DNA of 64,000 nucleotides from Bacteroidota bacterium. Its GTDB lineage: Bacteria > Bacteroidota > Bacteroidia > B-17B0 > Aurantibacillaceae. A program made the translations under genes and the position numbers. The stretch is from contig JACCXH010000044.1 of the NCBI GenBank assembly GCA_013697245.1, positions 62,001 to 126,000 on the forward strand, read 5' to 3'. This document shows, piece by piece, positions 43,670 through 52,385 of the stretch (its first letter is position 1; each line of letters starts with the position of its first letter). The notes below the pieces were generated by a model. That model ran no database searches, was not told the DNA's origin, and saw nothing but the letters and a program-made list of their open reading frames with translations.

Positions 43670-44683
43670 TTATTTCAATAATGGAATTTTTACTGCAAAA
43701 GTTTTTTCTGTTTGAATAACCTCTACTTGTTGCTCTGTAAAAAATCTGTAACGATCTTTTATATTCTGCAGTCCTGTTTTAGAACTGATTTCATTAGAGG
43801 TTCGCAATTGAAGGTTATTGGAGACTAAAAGCATATTATCTTCTATTTTAATATGGATCGTTAAAGGTAATTCGTTCGAGATCTCGTTATGTTTAATAGC
43901 ATTTTCAACAAGCATTTGAAGCGATAATGGCGGCAACATTAAATGCGTTTTTTCGGTAGGGACATTAATATCAAAGCGAATATTTTTATCAAAACGAATT
44001 TGCAGCAAATAGGTGTAAGAGTTTATAAAGGTTAATTCCCTTTCAAGTGATACCAATTCGTTGTTACGGTTATCTAACAAATAACGATACACTTTAGAAA
44101 GTTGATTAATAAAATCCACTGCTTTATCCTGATCAATATACACCAGAGACGACAGCACGCTTAAATTATTAAATAAAAAATGAGGGTTTAATTGATTCTT
44201 TAAATTTTGCAATTGCGACTGTAAACTTTCTGATTTATATTTTTCTATCTCCACCAACGATCTTTTCCAATTATTAAAAAACTGCGAGCCAATTTCAATT
44301 GCCAAAATAATAATTGAAATTAAAACGCCAAGAATAATTGCAGTAATCATGAAGGAATCCTTAGTTTGAGCAGGCAACGTACAAACAAATTTATCAAATG
44401 CCATCATGGATAAGTGGATGACGAGGGCACTAAAAAAAACACTGGTTGGTAAGTGAACTAAAATGCGTTTCCCCGGATTTTTTTCCCATGGAAATTTGCG
44501 ATTCATCAATGTATCAATTCTTAAATTTCCTTCCCAAACAAGAATAGTTATTGCAATAGAGATAAAAAAGTCGAAAAAACGGTTGTGTTCCTGGTGCGCA
44601 CCCACCATAATAGTATCAAGCAACTTGGAAATAATTATCCCAACAACTATCATGTAAACAAACCGTATATTCTTTTTTCTCAT
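43670..44683 (-). CDS. LytS-type membrane histidine kinase
   Basis: The 337 residues have four hydrophobic segments in the first 150 residues and then a His_kinase (PF06580) domain with LQNLKNQLNPHFLFNNLSVLSSLV, the His of LNPHFLFN being the phospho-acceptor. An ATPase end follows (LPPLSLQMLVENAIKHNE, KTGLQNIKDRYRFF). There is no extracellular sensor domain, so the signal is probably sensed in the membrane. Its partner LytTR regulator follows after one base. The TonB-dependent receptor lies 101 bases upstream on the same strand. Confidence 0.95.
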   Translation of the reverse strand: MRKKNIRFVYMIVVGIIISKLLDTIMVGAHQEHNRFFDFFISIAITILVWEGNLRIDTLMNRKFPWEKNPGKRILVHLPTSVFFSALVIHLSMMAFDKFVCTLPAQTKDSFMITAIILGVLISIIILAIEIGSQFFNNWKRSLVEIEKYKSESLQSQLQNLKNQLNPHFLFNNLSVLSSLVYIDQDKAVDFINQLSKVYRYLLDNRNNELVSLERELTFINSYTYLLQIRFDKNIRFDINVPTEKTHLMLPPLSLQMLVENAIKHNEISNELPLTIHIKIEDNMLLVSNNLQLRTSNEISSKTGLQNIKDRYRFFTEQQVEVIQTEKTFAVKIPLLK

Positions 44684-44784
44684 TGTTTAAATGTAAGAAT
44701 TTTATTTCTTAACGCTATCTCTTTGCTCTTTTAGCCTGCGTTTAAATAAGTGAAAAAGGATTATTATATTTAGTAGAGCTCTCA

Positions 44785-47163
44785 TTAAAACTGTATCCTA
44801 TAAACAAAGTTTGGAAAAAACCCAATTTGATAGGCTGTATTGATCTTATTAGTGATTGGATTATAACGTTGCGCAAACACATTTTTATTGTTGGTTACAT
44901 TTTGTATATCAAACGAAAGGGTTTGCGATAATTTGCTTTTTCGGCTATTAAATGTAAAACCGGTTTTTACATCTAACCTAAAAAAATCAGGGTTTCGCTG
45001 CGAAAATGCATAAGCATCGCCCTGCAAAACCTGTGCATGAATAGCTTGCGAGGCAGCCAGATCAACCGGTGTATAATATCTTCCACCAGCCTGGGTCATT
45101 TTTACACCAACCGAAAACACATTACGTTTTTCTTTTCCAATTTTAAAATCTTTACCACCTAAAACATTATAAACAAAGTTGCCATTAAAAGCCGTATTGT
45201 GTTCAATGTTATCACTGCCTTTATATTTTGATTCATAGATAGTACCGGTTATTAAAACATAATACCCTTTACTAAAAAATTTCTCAATGGTTAGCTCGGC
45301 GCCATAATTAGTTCCTGTACCGGTATTTTTAAGATCACTTTGATTATTAGGTAAAAAACTTGCACCGGCATTTAACATTGAAAAGCTACTTGGCAACCGG
45401 GTAACCGGAACGTTAGATAACATTTGGTAATACACTTCTGTTTTTATTCTCCAATCTTTAACTGGTAAAATATCATATCCCAAAACAAAATGCTGGCTAC
45501 GCGTAAATCCTAAATTTCGGTTTGAAAGATCGTAGCTGCCGTCCGATTTAAGCGTGCGGTAAAAATACACATCGGTTGGCTGCATTTGGCTATGCATGCC
45601 ATAACCGGCGCTAATTGTGTTTTTTTGGTTGAGTTGGTATTTTAAACCAACCCTCGGTTCAATAGAGGTAGAGTTATTTAATGCCAATAGTTGGCCATGT
45701 ATTCCCAGGTTTAAAGTAAGTTTTTCTGTAAAACGGTATTTTGCTTGTGCATAAGCCTGGTGAAGCATTGTGTGATCATTAAAATCCCAATATTGGTTCC
45801 AAACAGAATTAGAATCTCTTTCACGTGCATTTAAAATAAGGTTAATCATTTCAGAAATAGCACCCACTTTTACAAACAGTTTTGAATTTATTTTTGAATT
45901 ATAAGATAGATTAATTGAATAGTGTAACTGACTGGTTTTATTTTCAATATTTCTTTGTATGGGTTTTGTAGATGTGGCAATGTTGTCTTCTAAATAATTA
46001 GACCCATTGTAAGTTGCGCCAATAACTGTATTAAAGTATGACCGCTCATTTACTTTAATAAAATGCTTCAGCCCAATTAAACCAATATCGCTTGTAAAAT
46101 AACTATCTTTTGATGGATTGGCAAAAAGATCGGTACTATCTATTTTAGTATGAATAAAATCGATCTTGCTTTTTGCACCCAAACCAAACAACGTAAATTT
46201 TCCGAATTTTGTAGTACCACCATTTATTTTAAAAGAAAGATCCTGATAAAAAGGTGTTGCAGCTGTACCAATTGGAATACCAATTTTTTGTGCCACACCG
46301 GTAAAAGAATAACGGTATGCAAATAAATACGAAGAACCTTTGGCTTTATTTATAGGTCCCTCGGTCATTGCCTCTAAGCCTGTAAGCGCCCCTAATTGAA
46401 ATGTATGTTCCTTTTTTTCAGAATTACCTGTTCTAAAACCAAGGTCGAACACACCGGCATTTGCATTACCATACTCTGAAGGAAAAGCGGATGTAAAAAA
46501 ATCAGAATTTTTGATCACGTTGGTATTTATTGCGCTAACAGGGCCGCCGGTTGTACCAACTGTTGAAAAATGATTTGGGTTTGGAATATTTAAACCTTCT
46601 ATACGCCATAAAACACCTGTTGGTGAATTACCGCGGATAACAATATCATTTCGTGAATCATCGGGCGAGCTAACACCTGCAAAATTGGCGGCAAGACGCG
46701 ACGGATCTGAACGCCCACCTGCATAACGATTAACTTCCTCCATCGAAAAAGATCGCCCGCTTACGCTGGTCATTTCGTTATTGGTCTCGTTCTTTTTAGT
46801 TCCTGAAACAACTACCTCGTTCAACGAACTAATATTTTCTTCCATACCAATTTCTAAGACTACCTCTTTACCCGATGTAACAACTACATTTGGCATTACA
46901 ATTTCTTTATAACCCAAATAAGAGATCTTAAGATCATAACGACCGGGATTTACATCGGTCATTTTAAACCTTCCTTCCATGTCTGTCGTAGTTCCTTTTA
47001 GTGGATCGGTTCCTATAATGATCACATTCGCACCAGGGATTATAGATTGAGATTGTTTATCCACTATTGTTCCACGAACGGTTTGCATTGGGCTTTGCGC
47101 CTGTACCTTAAAGGTAAATACAACAAAAAGTAAGATTACCCTAAACACATAATTTTTTTTCAT
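44785..47163 (-). CDS. TonB-dependent outer-membrane receptor with carboxypeptidase-like domain
   Basis: The 792 residues (start MKKNYVF at 47163; an ATG two codons upstream is equally possible) carry a signal peptide ending VFTFKVQAQ, a CarboxypepD_reg-like domain (about 25-110; VRGTIVDKQSQSIIPGANVII, DMEGRFKMTDVNPGRYDLKI), a plug domain (VVVSGTKKNE, IVIRGNSPTGVLWRIEGLNIP) and a long beta-barrel ending YQIGFFPNFVYRIQF. Such receptors import chelated metals, vitamins or oligosaccharides using TonB energy. No SusD partner is adjacent, so it is not a classic glycan locus. The substrate is not predictable. A LytS/LytTR pair follows on the same strand. Confidence 0.94.
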   Translation of the reverse strand: MKKNYVFRVILLFVVFTFKVQAQSPMQTVRGTIVDKQSQSIIPGANVIIIGTDPLKGTTTDMEGRFKMTDVNPGRYDLKISYLGYKEIVMPNVVVTSGKEVVLEIGMEENISSLNEVVVSGTKKNETNNEMTSVSGRSFSMEEVNRYAGGRSDPSRLAANFAGVSSPDDSRNDIVIRGNSPTGVLWRIEGLNIPNPNHFSTVGTTGGPVSAINTNVIKNSDFFTSAFPSEYGNANAGVFDLGFRTGNSEKKEHTFQLGALTGLEAMTEGPINKAKGSSYLFAYRYSFTGVAQKIGIPIGTAATPFYQDLSFKINGGTTKFGKFTLFGLGAKSKIDFIHTKIDSTDLFANPSKDSYFTSDIGLIGLKHFIKVNERSYFNTVIGATYNGSNYLEDNIATSTKPIQRNIENKTSQLHYSINLSYNSKINSKLFVKVGAISEMINLILNARERDSNSVWNQYWDFNDHTMLHQAYAQAKYRFTEKLTLNLGIHGQLLALNNSTSIEPRVGLKYQLNQKNTISAGYGMHSQMQPTDVYFYRTLKSDGSYDLSNRNLGFTRSQHFVLGYDILPVKDWRIKTEVYYQMLSNVPVTRLPSSFSMLNAGASFLPNNQSDLKNTGTGTNYGAELTIEKFFSKGYYVLITGTIYESKYKGSDNIEHNTAFNGNFVYNVLGGKDFKIGKEKRNVFSVGVKMTQAGGRYYTPVDLAASQAIHAQVLQGDAYAFSQRNPDFFRLDVKTGFTFNSRKSKLSQTLSFDIQNVTNNKNVFAQRYNPITNKINTAYQIGFFPNFVYRIQF

Positions 47164-47182
47164 TTGCATTAATTTTATGGGT

Positions 47183-47190
47183 CAAAATTA
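47183..47190 (-). promoter_or_regulatory. Putative -7 element of the TonB-dependent receptor gene
   Basis: The minus strand reads TAATTTTG, a perfect TAnnTTTG match, about 20 bases before the start. No clear -33 partner is seen. Confidence 0.4.
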
Positions 47191-47455
47191 TGTAAGGTCC
47201 GGCGTAGCTAAAACACTAAAACATATGAACTGTTGATTTTGGGCAATGAACTGTAAATAGACCACCTTCAGCAAATTAGACGGTAAAAAACCTAATATTA
47301 TCTAAAAAATACCTATGTGTGGGTATATTCTTTTAAATTTAAAGTACCTATACTTGAAAAAGCGATTCTGTACCAAATATTTTAATATTTTTAGAGAAGA
47401 TTTGACGAACAAGTAAAAGGCAAATACAAATTAGAAATATTAAAAAAATAAAAGA

Positions 47456-47833
47456 ATGGAAAATTTAATTATTGCATCTACATTAAAATCTCCCGGGGTA
47501 AATTTTAATACCAATGGCGACCTTTTAATTTCAGGAAAATCAATTCCTGAGGATTCAAACAATTATTATAAACCTCTTTTTGTATGGCTGGAAGAGTTTA
47601 GAAAAACATCGCCACCAGCAGTAAACCTGACGTTAAAATTAGAATATATGAATACATCCAGTGTTCGTATAATTTTAAAGTTTTTGCAAAATCTGGTAGC
47701 CATGTCAAAAGAAAATGTTAAACTAAAAATTACGTGGGTTTACGATTTTGATGATGATGATATTTGCGAACAAGGAGAAATTATTCAGGAAAGCATTAAA
47801 TATCCTATCGAAATGGTAGAGCACAGAGCTTAA
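47456..47833 (+). CDS. SiaC-like regulatory phosphoprotein (DUF1987)
   Basis: This 125-residue cytosolic protein matches DUF1987/SiaC: STLKSPGVNFNTNGDLLISG, KSIPEDSNNYYKPLFVWLEEF, LEYMNTSSVRIILKFL and the acidic DFDDDDICEQGEII. In Pseudomonas aeruginosa SiaC is phosphorylated on a Thr in the equivalent YxNTSS segment (here Thr67) by SiaB and dephosphorylated by the SpoIIE phosphatase SiaA; its state controls a diguanylate cyclase. Here a TPR-SpoIIE phosphatase gene starts 50 bases downstream, an apt phosphatase partner, while no SiaB-like kinase or GGDEF protein is in the window. The 286-base gap before it is shared with the divergent TonB receptor gene. Confidence 0.9.
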   Translation: MENLIIASTLKSPGVNFNTNGDLLISGKSIPEDSNNYYKPLFVWLEEFRKTSPPAVNLTLKLEYMNTSSVRIILKFLQNLVAMSKENVKLKITWVYDFDDDDICEQGEIIQESIKYPIEMVEHRA

Positions 47834-47883
47834 AAACTTACTTAAAGGCATTTGCCATTAGCGTGAGTATTAAAATAATTTAT

Positions 47884-50043
47884 ATGAAATTAGTTTTATC
47901 ACTCTTAATGGCTTGTTCAATTGCCTTGGCACAAGTTGACCAAAAGCAGGTCGACTCCCTTACAAAGATCGCCAACAGTAATTCATCAGACAGTATACGC
48001 ATAAGCGCCTTATCAGACCTTAACTGGCTTTTCGCTATTTCAAATCCAAAAAAATCAAAAGAATATGCTATAAAAGAGATACAATTATCTGCTAATGCAT
48101 CGCCATTATTAAAAGCACAGGCATTTAACGACCTTGCCATTTCTTTTTATAAATTAACTATTAACGATTCTGCATTATTTTATAATAAAAAAGCTTATGA
48201 AATAAGAAAATTAAGCGGTCGAAAAGATCTAATGGCTTCTTCATTAAGTAAGATCGCCGTTGTTTATATTGACATTGGAAATTACCAGCAGGCCCTTATC
48301 GCCAACCTCGAAGCCTTAAATATTTATGAGCAAAAAAAAGATGATGCAAAGTTGTCTTTGATATATAACAATATAGGGCAACTTTACGAAAAATTAAACC
48401 GTCCCGATAAACATGTATATTATGTAGAAAGATCATTGGCGCTATGCAAAAAATTAGGAGATGAATACGGAGAAGCAAATTGCTGCGCCAACCTGGCAGA
48501 ATCTTATTTAAAAAAAGGAAAAACGAAAGAGGCCTTTGAGCTTATGGATAGGGTGGTTGCCGTATATGTAAAAAATAGCGACTCATTAAGTTTATCAACG
48601 GCGTACAATAATCTTGGTTACCTTAATAGGCTTATTGGTAACAAAAAAGAAGCAAAAGCCTATTATTTAAAAGCCATAGAAATTTGTAAAAGATTAAATA
48701 ACTTGCAAAGCCTACTGTTGTTTTTACATAATTTAAGCTCTATTTACCTGTCCGAAAAAAACTATTTGGATGCTGAACGCACGAGTAAAGAAGTTTTGGC
48801 TTTAACCCCACCGGATAATGTTGCACAACTACTTTTAAGTTATCGTTTATTGGCAAACATTTCGCCTTACCTAAATAAAGCCGAGGAAGCAGAAAAATAT
48901 CTTGACAAATTTGTCAATCTAAAAGATTCCATTTTTTCAAAAGAGAATGCCAATTCAATGGCCCGCCTGCAAACACTGTTTGAAACTGAAAAGCAAGACC
49001 TCACCATTCAAAATCTTGAAAAAGATAAGACACTACAGGCAATTCAAATTAAAAAAAGAAATACTACTATTATTGCCGTTACAATTGGCTTAGGCTTATG
49101 CGTATTACTTGTTTTTGCCGTATTTAGAAGTTACCGTTTAAAACAAAAAGCCAATGCTATTATTACCCAACAAAAAGAAAAAGTAGAATCACAGCGCGAT
49201 GAGTTAAAACATAAGAACGAGTTAATTGAAGAAAAAAGTAAGGAGATCACTGATAGTATTAATTATGCTAAACGCATACAGGATGCTATTTTACCTTCGG
49301 TAGCCGATATTAAAAAACATTTGCCTAATAATTTTGTGTACTACGATCCAAAAGATATTGTTGCCGGAGATTTTTATTGGATGCATACTTCTGAGGACCT
49401 CATTTTTATAGCAGCTGCCGATTCAACAGGCCATGGCGTGCCGGGCGCTATGGTAAGTATTGTTTGCAGCAATGCATTGGATAAAGCCGTAAAAGATTTT
49501 AGATTAACAAAACCGGGCGAAATATTAGACAAAACAACCGACCTTGTTATAGAAGCCTTTGTAAAGAATGGAGAAATAACCACCGGCGAAATGGGTGAAG
49601 AAATAAAAGATGGCATGGATATTTCTTTATTATGCATTGATAAAAAAAATAAAAAAATATCCTGGAGCGGTGCCAATAATCAATTATGGTATGTAAGTCC
49701 CGAATTAGTGATAGCCCCTGCAATTGGCGCATTTAGGGAAATGAAAGAAATTAAAGCCGATAAACAACCTGTAGGAAAAAATGAATACCGCAAAAATTTT
49801 ATAACACATGATATTCCTTACGAAGAAGGCACCCTCTTTTATTTAATGACAGATGGATACGCTGATCAATTTGGCGGACCAAAAGGCAAAAAATTCAAAT
49901 ACAAACAGCTTGAAGAGATCCTGGTTAGCAATTGCGCCTTACCACTTAAAGATCAAAAAGAAATACTGATTGAAACCTTTAATAACTGGAAGCTGGGCCA
50001 CGAACAAGTGGATGACGTAACCATTATTGGCATACGCATCTAA
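47884..50043 (+). CDS. TPR-containing membrane SpoIIE-family phosphatase
   Basis: The ATG at 47884 gives 719 residues and a signal peptide (MKLVLSLLMACSIALAQ); the longer frame uses a GTG seven codons earlier. Periplasmic TPR repeats cover about 20-375 (AYEIRKLSGRKDLMASSLSKIAVVYIDIGNYQQA and similar). A membrane helix follows (TTIIAVTIGLGLCVLLVFAVF, about 393-413), then a coiled coil, the linker ITDSINYAKRIQDAILPS, and a PP2C/SpoIIE domain with DIVAGDFYW, AAADSTGHGVPGAMVS, MTDGYADQFGG and VDDVTIIG. All metal-binding Asp positions are present. It lies next to the SiaC-like gene, its likely substrate. The signal sensed by the TPR part is unknown. Confidence 0.92.
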   Translation: MKLVLSLLMACSIALAQVDQKQVDSLTKIANSNSSDSIRISALSDLNWLFAISNPKKSKEYAIKEIQLSANASPLLKAQAFNDLAISFYKLTINDSALFYNKKAYEIRKLSGRKDLMASSLSKIAVVYIDIGNYQQALIANLEALNIYEQKKDDAKLSLIYNNIGQLYEKLNRPDKHVYYVERSLALCKKLGDEYGEANCCANLAESYLKKGKTKEAFELMDRVVAVYVKNSDSLSLSTAYNNLGYLNRLIGNKKEAKAYYLKAIEICKRLNNLQSLLLFLHNLSSIYLSEKNYLDAERTSKEVLALTPPDNVAQLLLSYRLLANISPYLNKAEEAEKYLDKFVNLKDSIFSKENANSMARLQTLFETEKQDLTIQNLEKDKTLQAIQIKKRNTTIIAVTIGLGLCVLLVFAVFRSYRLKQKANAIITQQKEKVESQRDELKHKNELIEEKSKEITDSINYAKRIQDAILPSVADIKKHLPNNFVYYDPKDIVAGDFYWMHTSEDLIFIAAADSTGHGVPGAMVSIVCSNALDKAVKDFRLTKPGEILDKTTDLVIEAFVKNGEITTGEMGEEIKDGMDISLLCIDKKNKKISWSGANNQLWYVSPELVIAPAIGAFREMKEIKADKQPVGKNEYRKNFITHDIPYEEGTLFYLMTDGYADQFGGPKGKKFKYKQLEEILVSNCALPLKDQKEILIETFNNWKLGHEQVDDVTIIGIRI

Positions 50044-50176
50044 ACGGAAATAACGGCTTTTTAAAAAATATATGGGATATTGCATGTTACTTTACCCGGT
50101 TCGCAATAGTTTTATAGTATCGTTTTATTTATTAACATATCCCCCATTTTGGGGGATAGTTTTTTATAGTCAATTT

Positions 50177-50217
50177 GTTAACTTTAATACGCCAAATAAT
50201 AGGCGTTAACTTTAATA
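50177..50217. promoter_or_regulatory. Direct repeat with central palindrome upstream of the DUF2911 gene
   Basis: GTTAACTTTAATA occurs twice (50177-50189 and 50205-50217), 28 bases apart, with ACGCC-N8-GGCGT between them. The second copy ends nine bases before the ATG. The arrangement looks like an operator; TAACTTTA is also one base from the TAnnTTTG -7 consensus. Confidence 0.4.
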
Positions 50218-50225
50218 AAGATTCC

Positions 50226-51323
50226 ATGAGAACATTACACATTTTTACAGCCTTACTTTTTACAAGCATTTTTTCTACGGCTCAGGTTTTAAAGTCAATG
50301 CCACCGGGTGGAAATAAAAAAGCAATCACAGTTGAGCAAATTGGCATTACTGATGTTACCATAAAGTATGATCGCCCGGGTGTTAAAGGCCGCGAAGGTA
50401 AGATCTACGGCACTGATATTGTGCATACGGGCTTTGTGAACCCTGGCTTTGGTACCAGTAAAGCAGCGCCATGGCGCGCCGGTGCAAACGAAAACACCAC
50501 GATTGAATTTTCTACCGATGTTAAAATAGAAGGCAAAGATCTTCCTGCCGGCAAATATGGTTTTTTTATAGCTTACGATGCAAATGAAAGTATTTTGATA
50601 TTTTCTAAGAATAGTACATCATGGGGAAGTTATTTTTACGACGATAAAGAAGATGCTTTACGCGTTAACATAAAACCGGTGGCTTTAGATAAAAGTATTG
50701 AGCGTTTAAAATACGAATTCATGGGTCAAACTGAAAACTCTGCCGTTGTTGCTTTACAGTGGGAAAAATTAAGTTTCCCTTTTAAAATTGAGGTAGATCT
50801 TGTAAAAACACAATTAGATAATTTGCGTTTGGCCTTAAGAAACAGAGACGGTTTTAAATGGGAAGTTTCTGAACAAGCCGCCAGTTTATGTTTGCAAAAC
50901 AATACTAATTTAGAAGAAGGTTTAGAGTGGTCTAACAGTGCTGTTAGTTTTGATAAGAACTTCACTACTTTAAGAACAAATGCCGGATTGCTAGAAAAAT
51001 TAGGAAAAAAAGAAAAAGCAGATTCAACTAATAAAGCTGCTTATGCTATAGGATCAATGACAGAACTACACCAATACGGTAGAATGTTGATCAACCAAAA
51101 AAAGAGCAAAGAGGCTTTGGAAGTATTTCAAATAAATGCTAAAAAAAATCCAAAACAATTTACTACGTATGCAGGCTTAACAAGAGGTTATTCTGCTGTT
51201 GGCGATTACAAAACGGCATTGGTTAACGCTAAAGCTGCTCTTGCTTTGGCACCGGATGATATAAATAAAAACTCGGTTAAAAACATGATCGATAAATTGC
51301 AAAAAGGACAAGATGTAAATTGA
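50226..51323 (+). CDS. DUF2911 domain protein with C-terminal TPRs, exported
   Basis: The ATG at 50226 gives 365 residues with a signal peptide (MRTLHIFTALLFTSIFSTAQ); the longer frame from 50175 has no family support. Residues about 25-185 match DUF2911: ITDVTIKYDRPGVKGREGKIYG, PWRAGANENTTIEFSTDVKI, LPAGKYGFFIAYD and SWGSYFYDDKEDALRV. TPR-like repeats follow (YGRMLINQKKSKEALEVFQINAKKNP, GYSAVGDYKTALVNAKAAL). It is probably periplasmic or surface-exposed; the family function is unknown. It stands alone before the aldo/keto reductase. Confidence 0.9.
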   Translation: MRTLHIFTALLFTSIFSTAQVLKSMPPGGNKKAITVEQIGITDVTIKYDRPGVKGREGKIYGTDIVHTGFVNPGFGTSKAAPWRAGANENTTIEFSTDVKIEGKDLPAGKYGFFIAYDANESILIFSKNSTSWGSYFYDDKEDALRVNIKPVALDKSIERLKYEFMGQTENSAVVALQWEKLSFPFKIEVDLVKTQLDNLRLALRNRDGFKWEVSEQAASLCLQNNTNLEEGLEWSNSAVSFDKNFTTLRTNAGLLEKLGKKEKADSTNKAAYAIGSMTELHQYGRMLINQKKSKEALEVFQINAKKNPKQFTTYAGLTRGYSAVGDYKTALVNAKAALALAPDDINKNSVKNMIDKLQKGQDVN

Positions 51324-51380
51324 TTTTTTGCGTTTCTTTTATTGTATTGATTAGTTTATTTTTGTTTGTAAATTTAATTC

Positions 51381-52331
51381 ATGCAAAAAAGAAAATTAGG
51401 GAACACCGACATCACAACCTTACCTCTGGCCTTTGGTGGCAATGTATTTGGCTGGACCATCAACGAAAAAATTTCCTTCGAATTATTGGATCAATACGTT
51501 GCCTCCGGCTTTACACTTATTGATACCGCAGATGTTTATTCGCGCTGGGCTTCCGGTATTGGCGGCGAATCAGAGACCATAATCGGTAACTGGATGAAAT
51601 TGCGTAAGAACCGTAATAAGGTAAACATTGCTACAAAAGTTGGCATGGATATGGGCCAGGGCAAAATTGATATTTCTAAAAAATACATTCTTAAAGCAGT
51701 TGAAGATTCTTTAAAAAGATTACAAACCGATCGTATTGACCTTTACCAATCGCACAAAGATGATGAAACAACCCCAGTAGAAGAAACTTTAGATGCTTAT
51801 GCGCAACTTGTAAAAGAAGGCAAGATCAGGTGGATCGGCGCCTCCAACTTCACTCCCGCTCGCTTAAAAGACTCCCTTGCAGCTAGCAAAAAATATAATT
51901 TACCGCGTTACGAAACCTTACAGCCAATTTATAATTTATATAACCGCGAAGAATTTGAAAAAGAATTGTTGGCTATTTGTGTAGAGCATAATATTGGTGT
52001 CATAAATTATTATGCTTTGGCTGCAGGATTTTTAACCGGAAAATACCGCTCAGAAAATGATATTTCAAAAAGTGTTCGTGGCGCCGGTGCTCACCGCTAT
52101 ATGAACGAAAGAGGTTTTAAGATCTTAAAAGCGATGGATGAAGTAGCTGCGGAAAAGAAGACCAGCCTTGCCGCAATTTCTGTAGCCTGGTTAATTGCGC
52201 AACCCGGAGTGACAGCTCCAATTGCAAGTGCCACCAATGCCGAACAGTTGCAAATAATATTAAAAGCAACCGAACTCTCGCTGGATAGCACTACCATTGC
52301 CTTTCTTAACCTGGCAAGCGCATGGAAATAG
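51381..52331 (+). CDS. Aldo/keto reductase
   Basis: This 316-residue cytosolic NADPH-dependent oxidoreductase has a TIM-barrel pattern. The catalytic Asp and Tyr lie in TLIDTADVYSRWASG, the Lys in NIATKVGM, and the His in LYQSHKDDETTPVEETL; GASNFTPARL and a late cofactor-binding SATNAEQLQ follow. It resembles the YajO/IolS-like group. The substrate cannot be told. Only about 57 bases separate it from the DUF2911 gene. Confidence 0.94.
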   Translation: MQKRKLGNTDITTLPLAFGGNVFGWTINEKISFELLDQYVASGFTLIDTADVYSRWASGIGGESETIIGNWMKLRKNRNKVNIATKVGMDMGQGKIDISKKYILKAVEDSLKRLQTDRIDLYQSHKDDETTPVEETLDAYAQLVKEGKIRWIGASNFTPARLKDSLAASKKYNLPRYETLQPIYNLYNREEFEKELLAICVEHNIGVINYYALAAGFLTGKYRSENDISKSVRGAGAHRYMNERGFKILKAMDEVAAEKKTSLAAISVAWLIAQPGVTAPIASATNAEQLQIILKATELSLDSTTIAFLNLASAWK

Positions 52332-52337
52332 TGCCTT

Positions 52338-52368
52338 TTGTATTATCACTTATATTTTCTTACTTTTA
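52338..52368 (+). promoter_or_regulatory. Putative promoter of the Lys/Glu-rich protein gene
   Basis: TTTTG (TTG at 52338-52340) is followed after 20 bases by TACTTTTA (52361-52368), one mismatch from TAnnTTTG. The proposed TTG start codon lies 17 bases further on. Confidence 0.4.
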
Positions 52369-52385
52369 TTACACCGTATCACACC

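Noticed and set aside
43670-47163. SusC/SusD-type glycan utilisation locus
   Set aside because: No SusD-like gene or glycoside hydrolase lies beside the TonB-dependent receptor.
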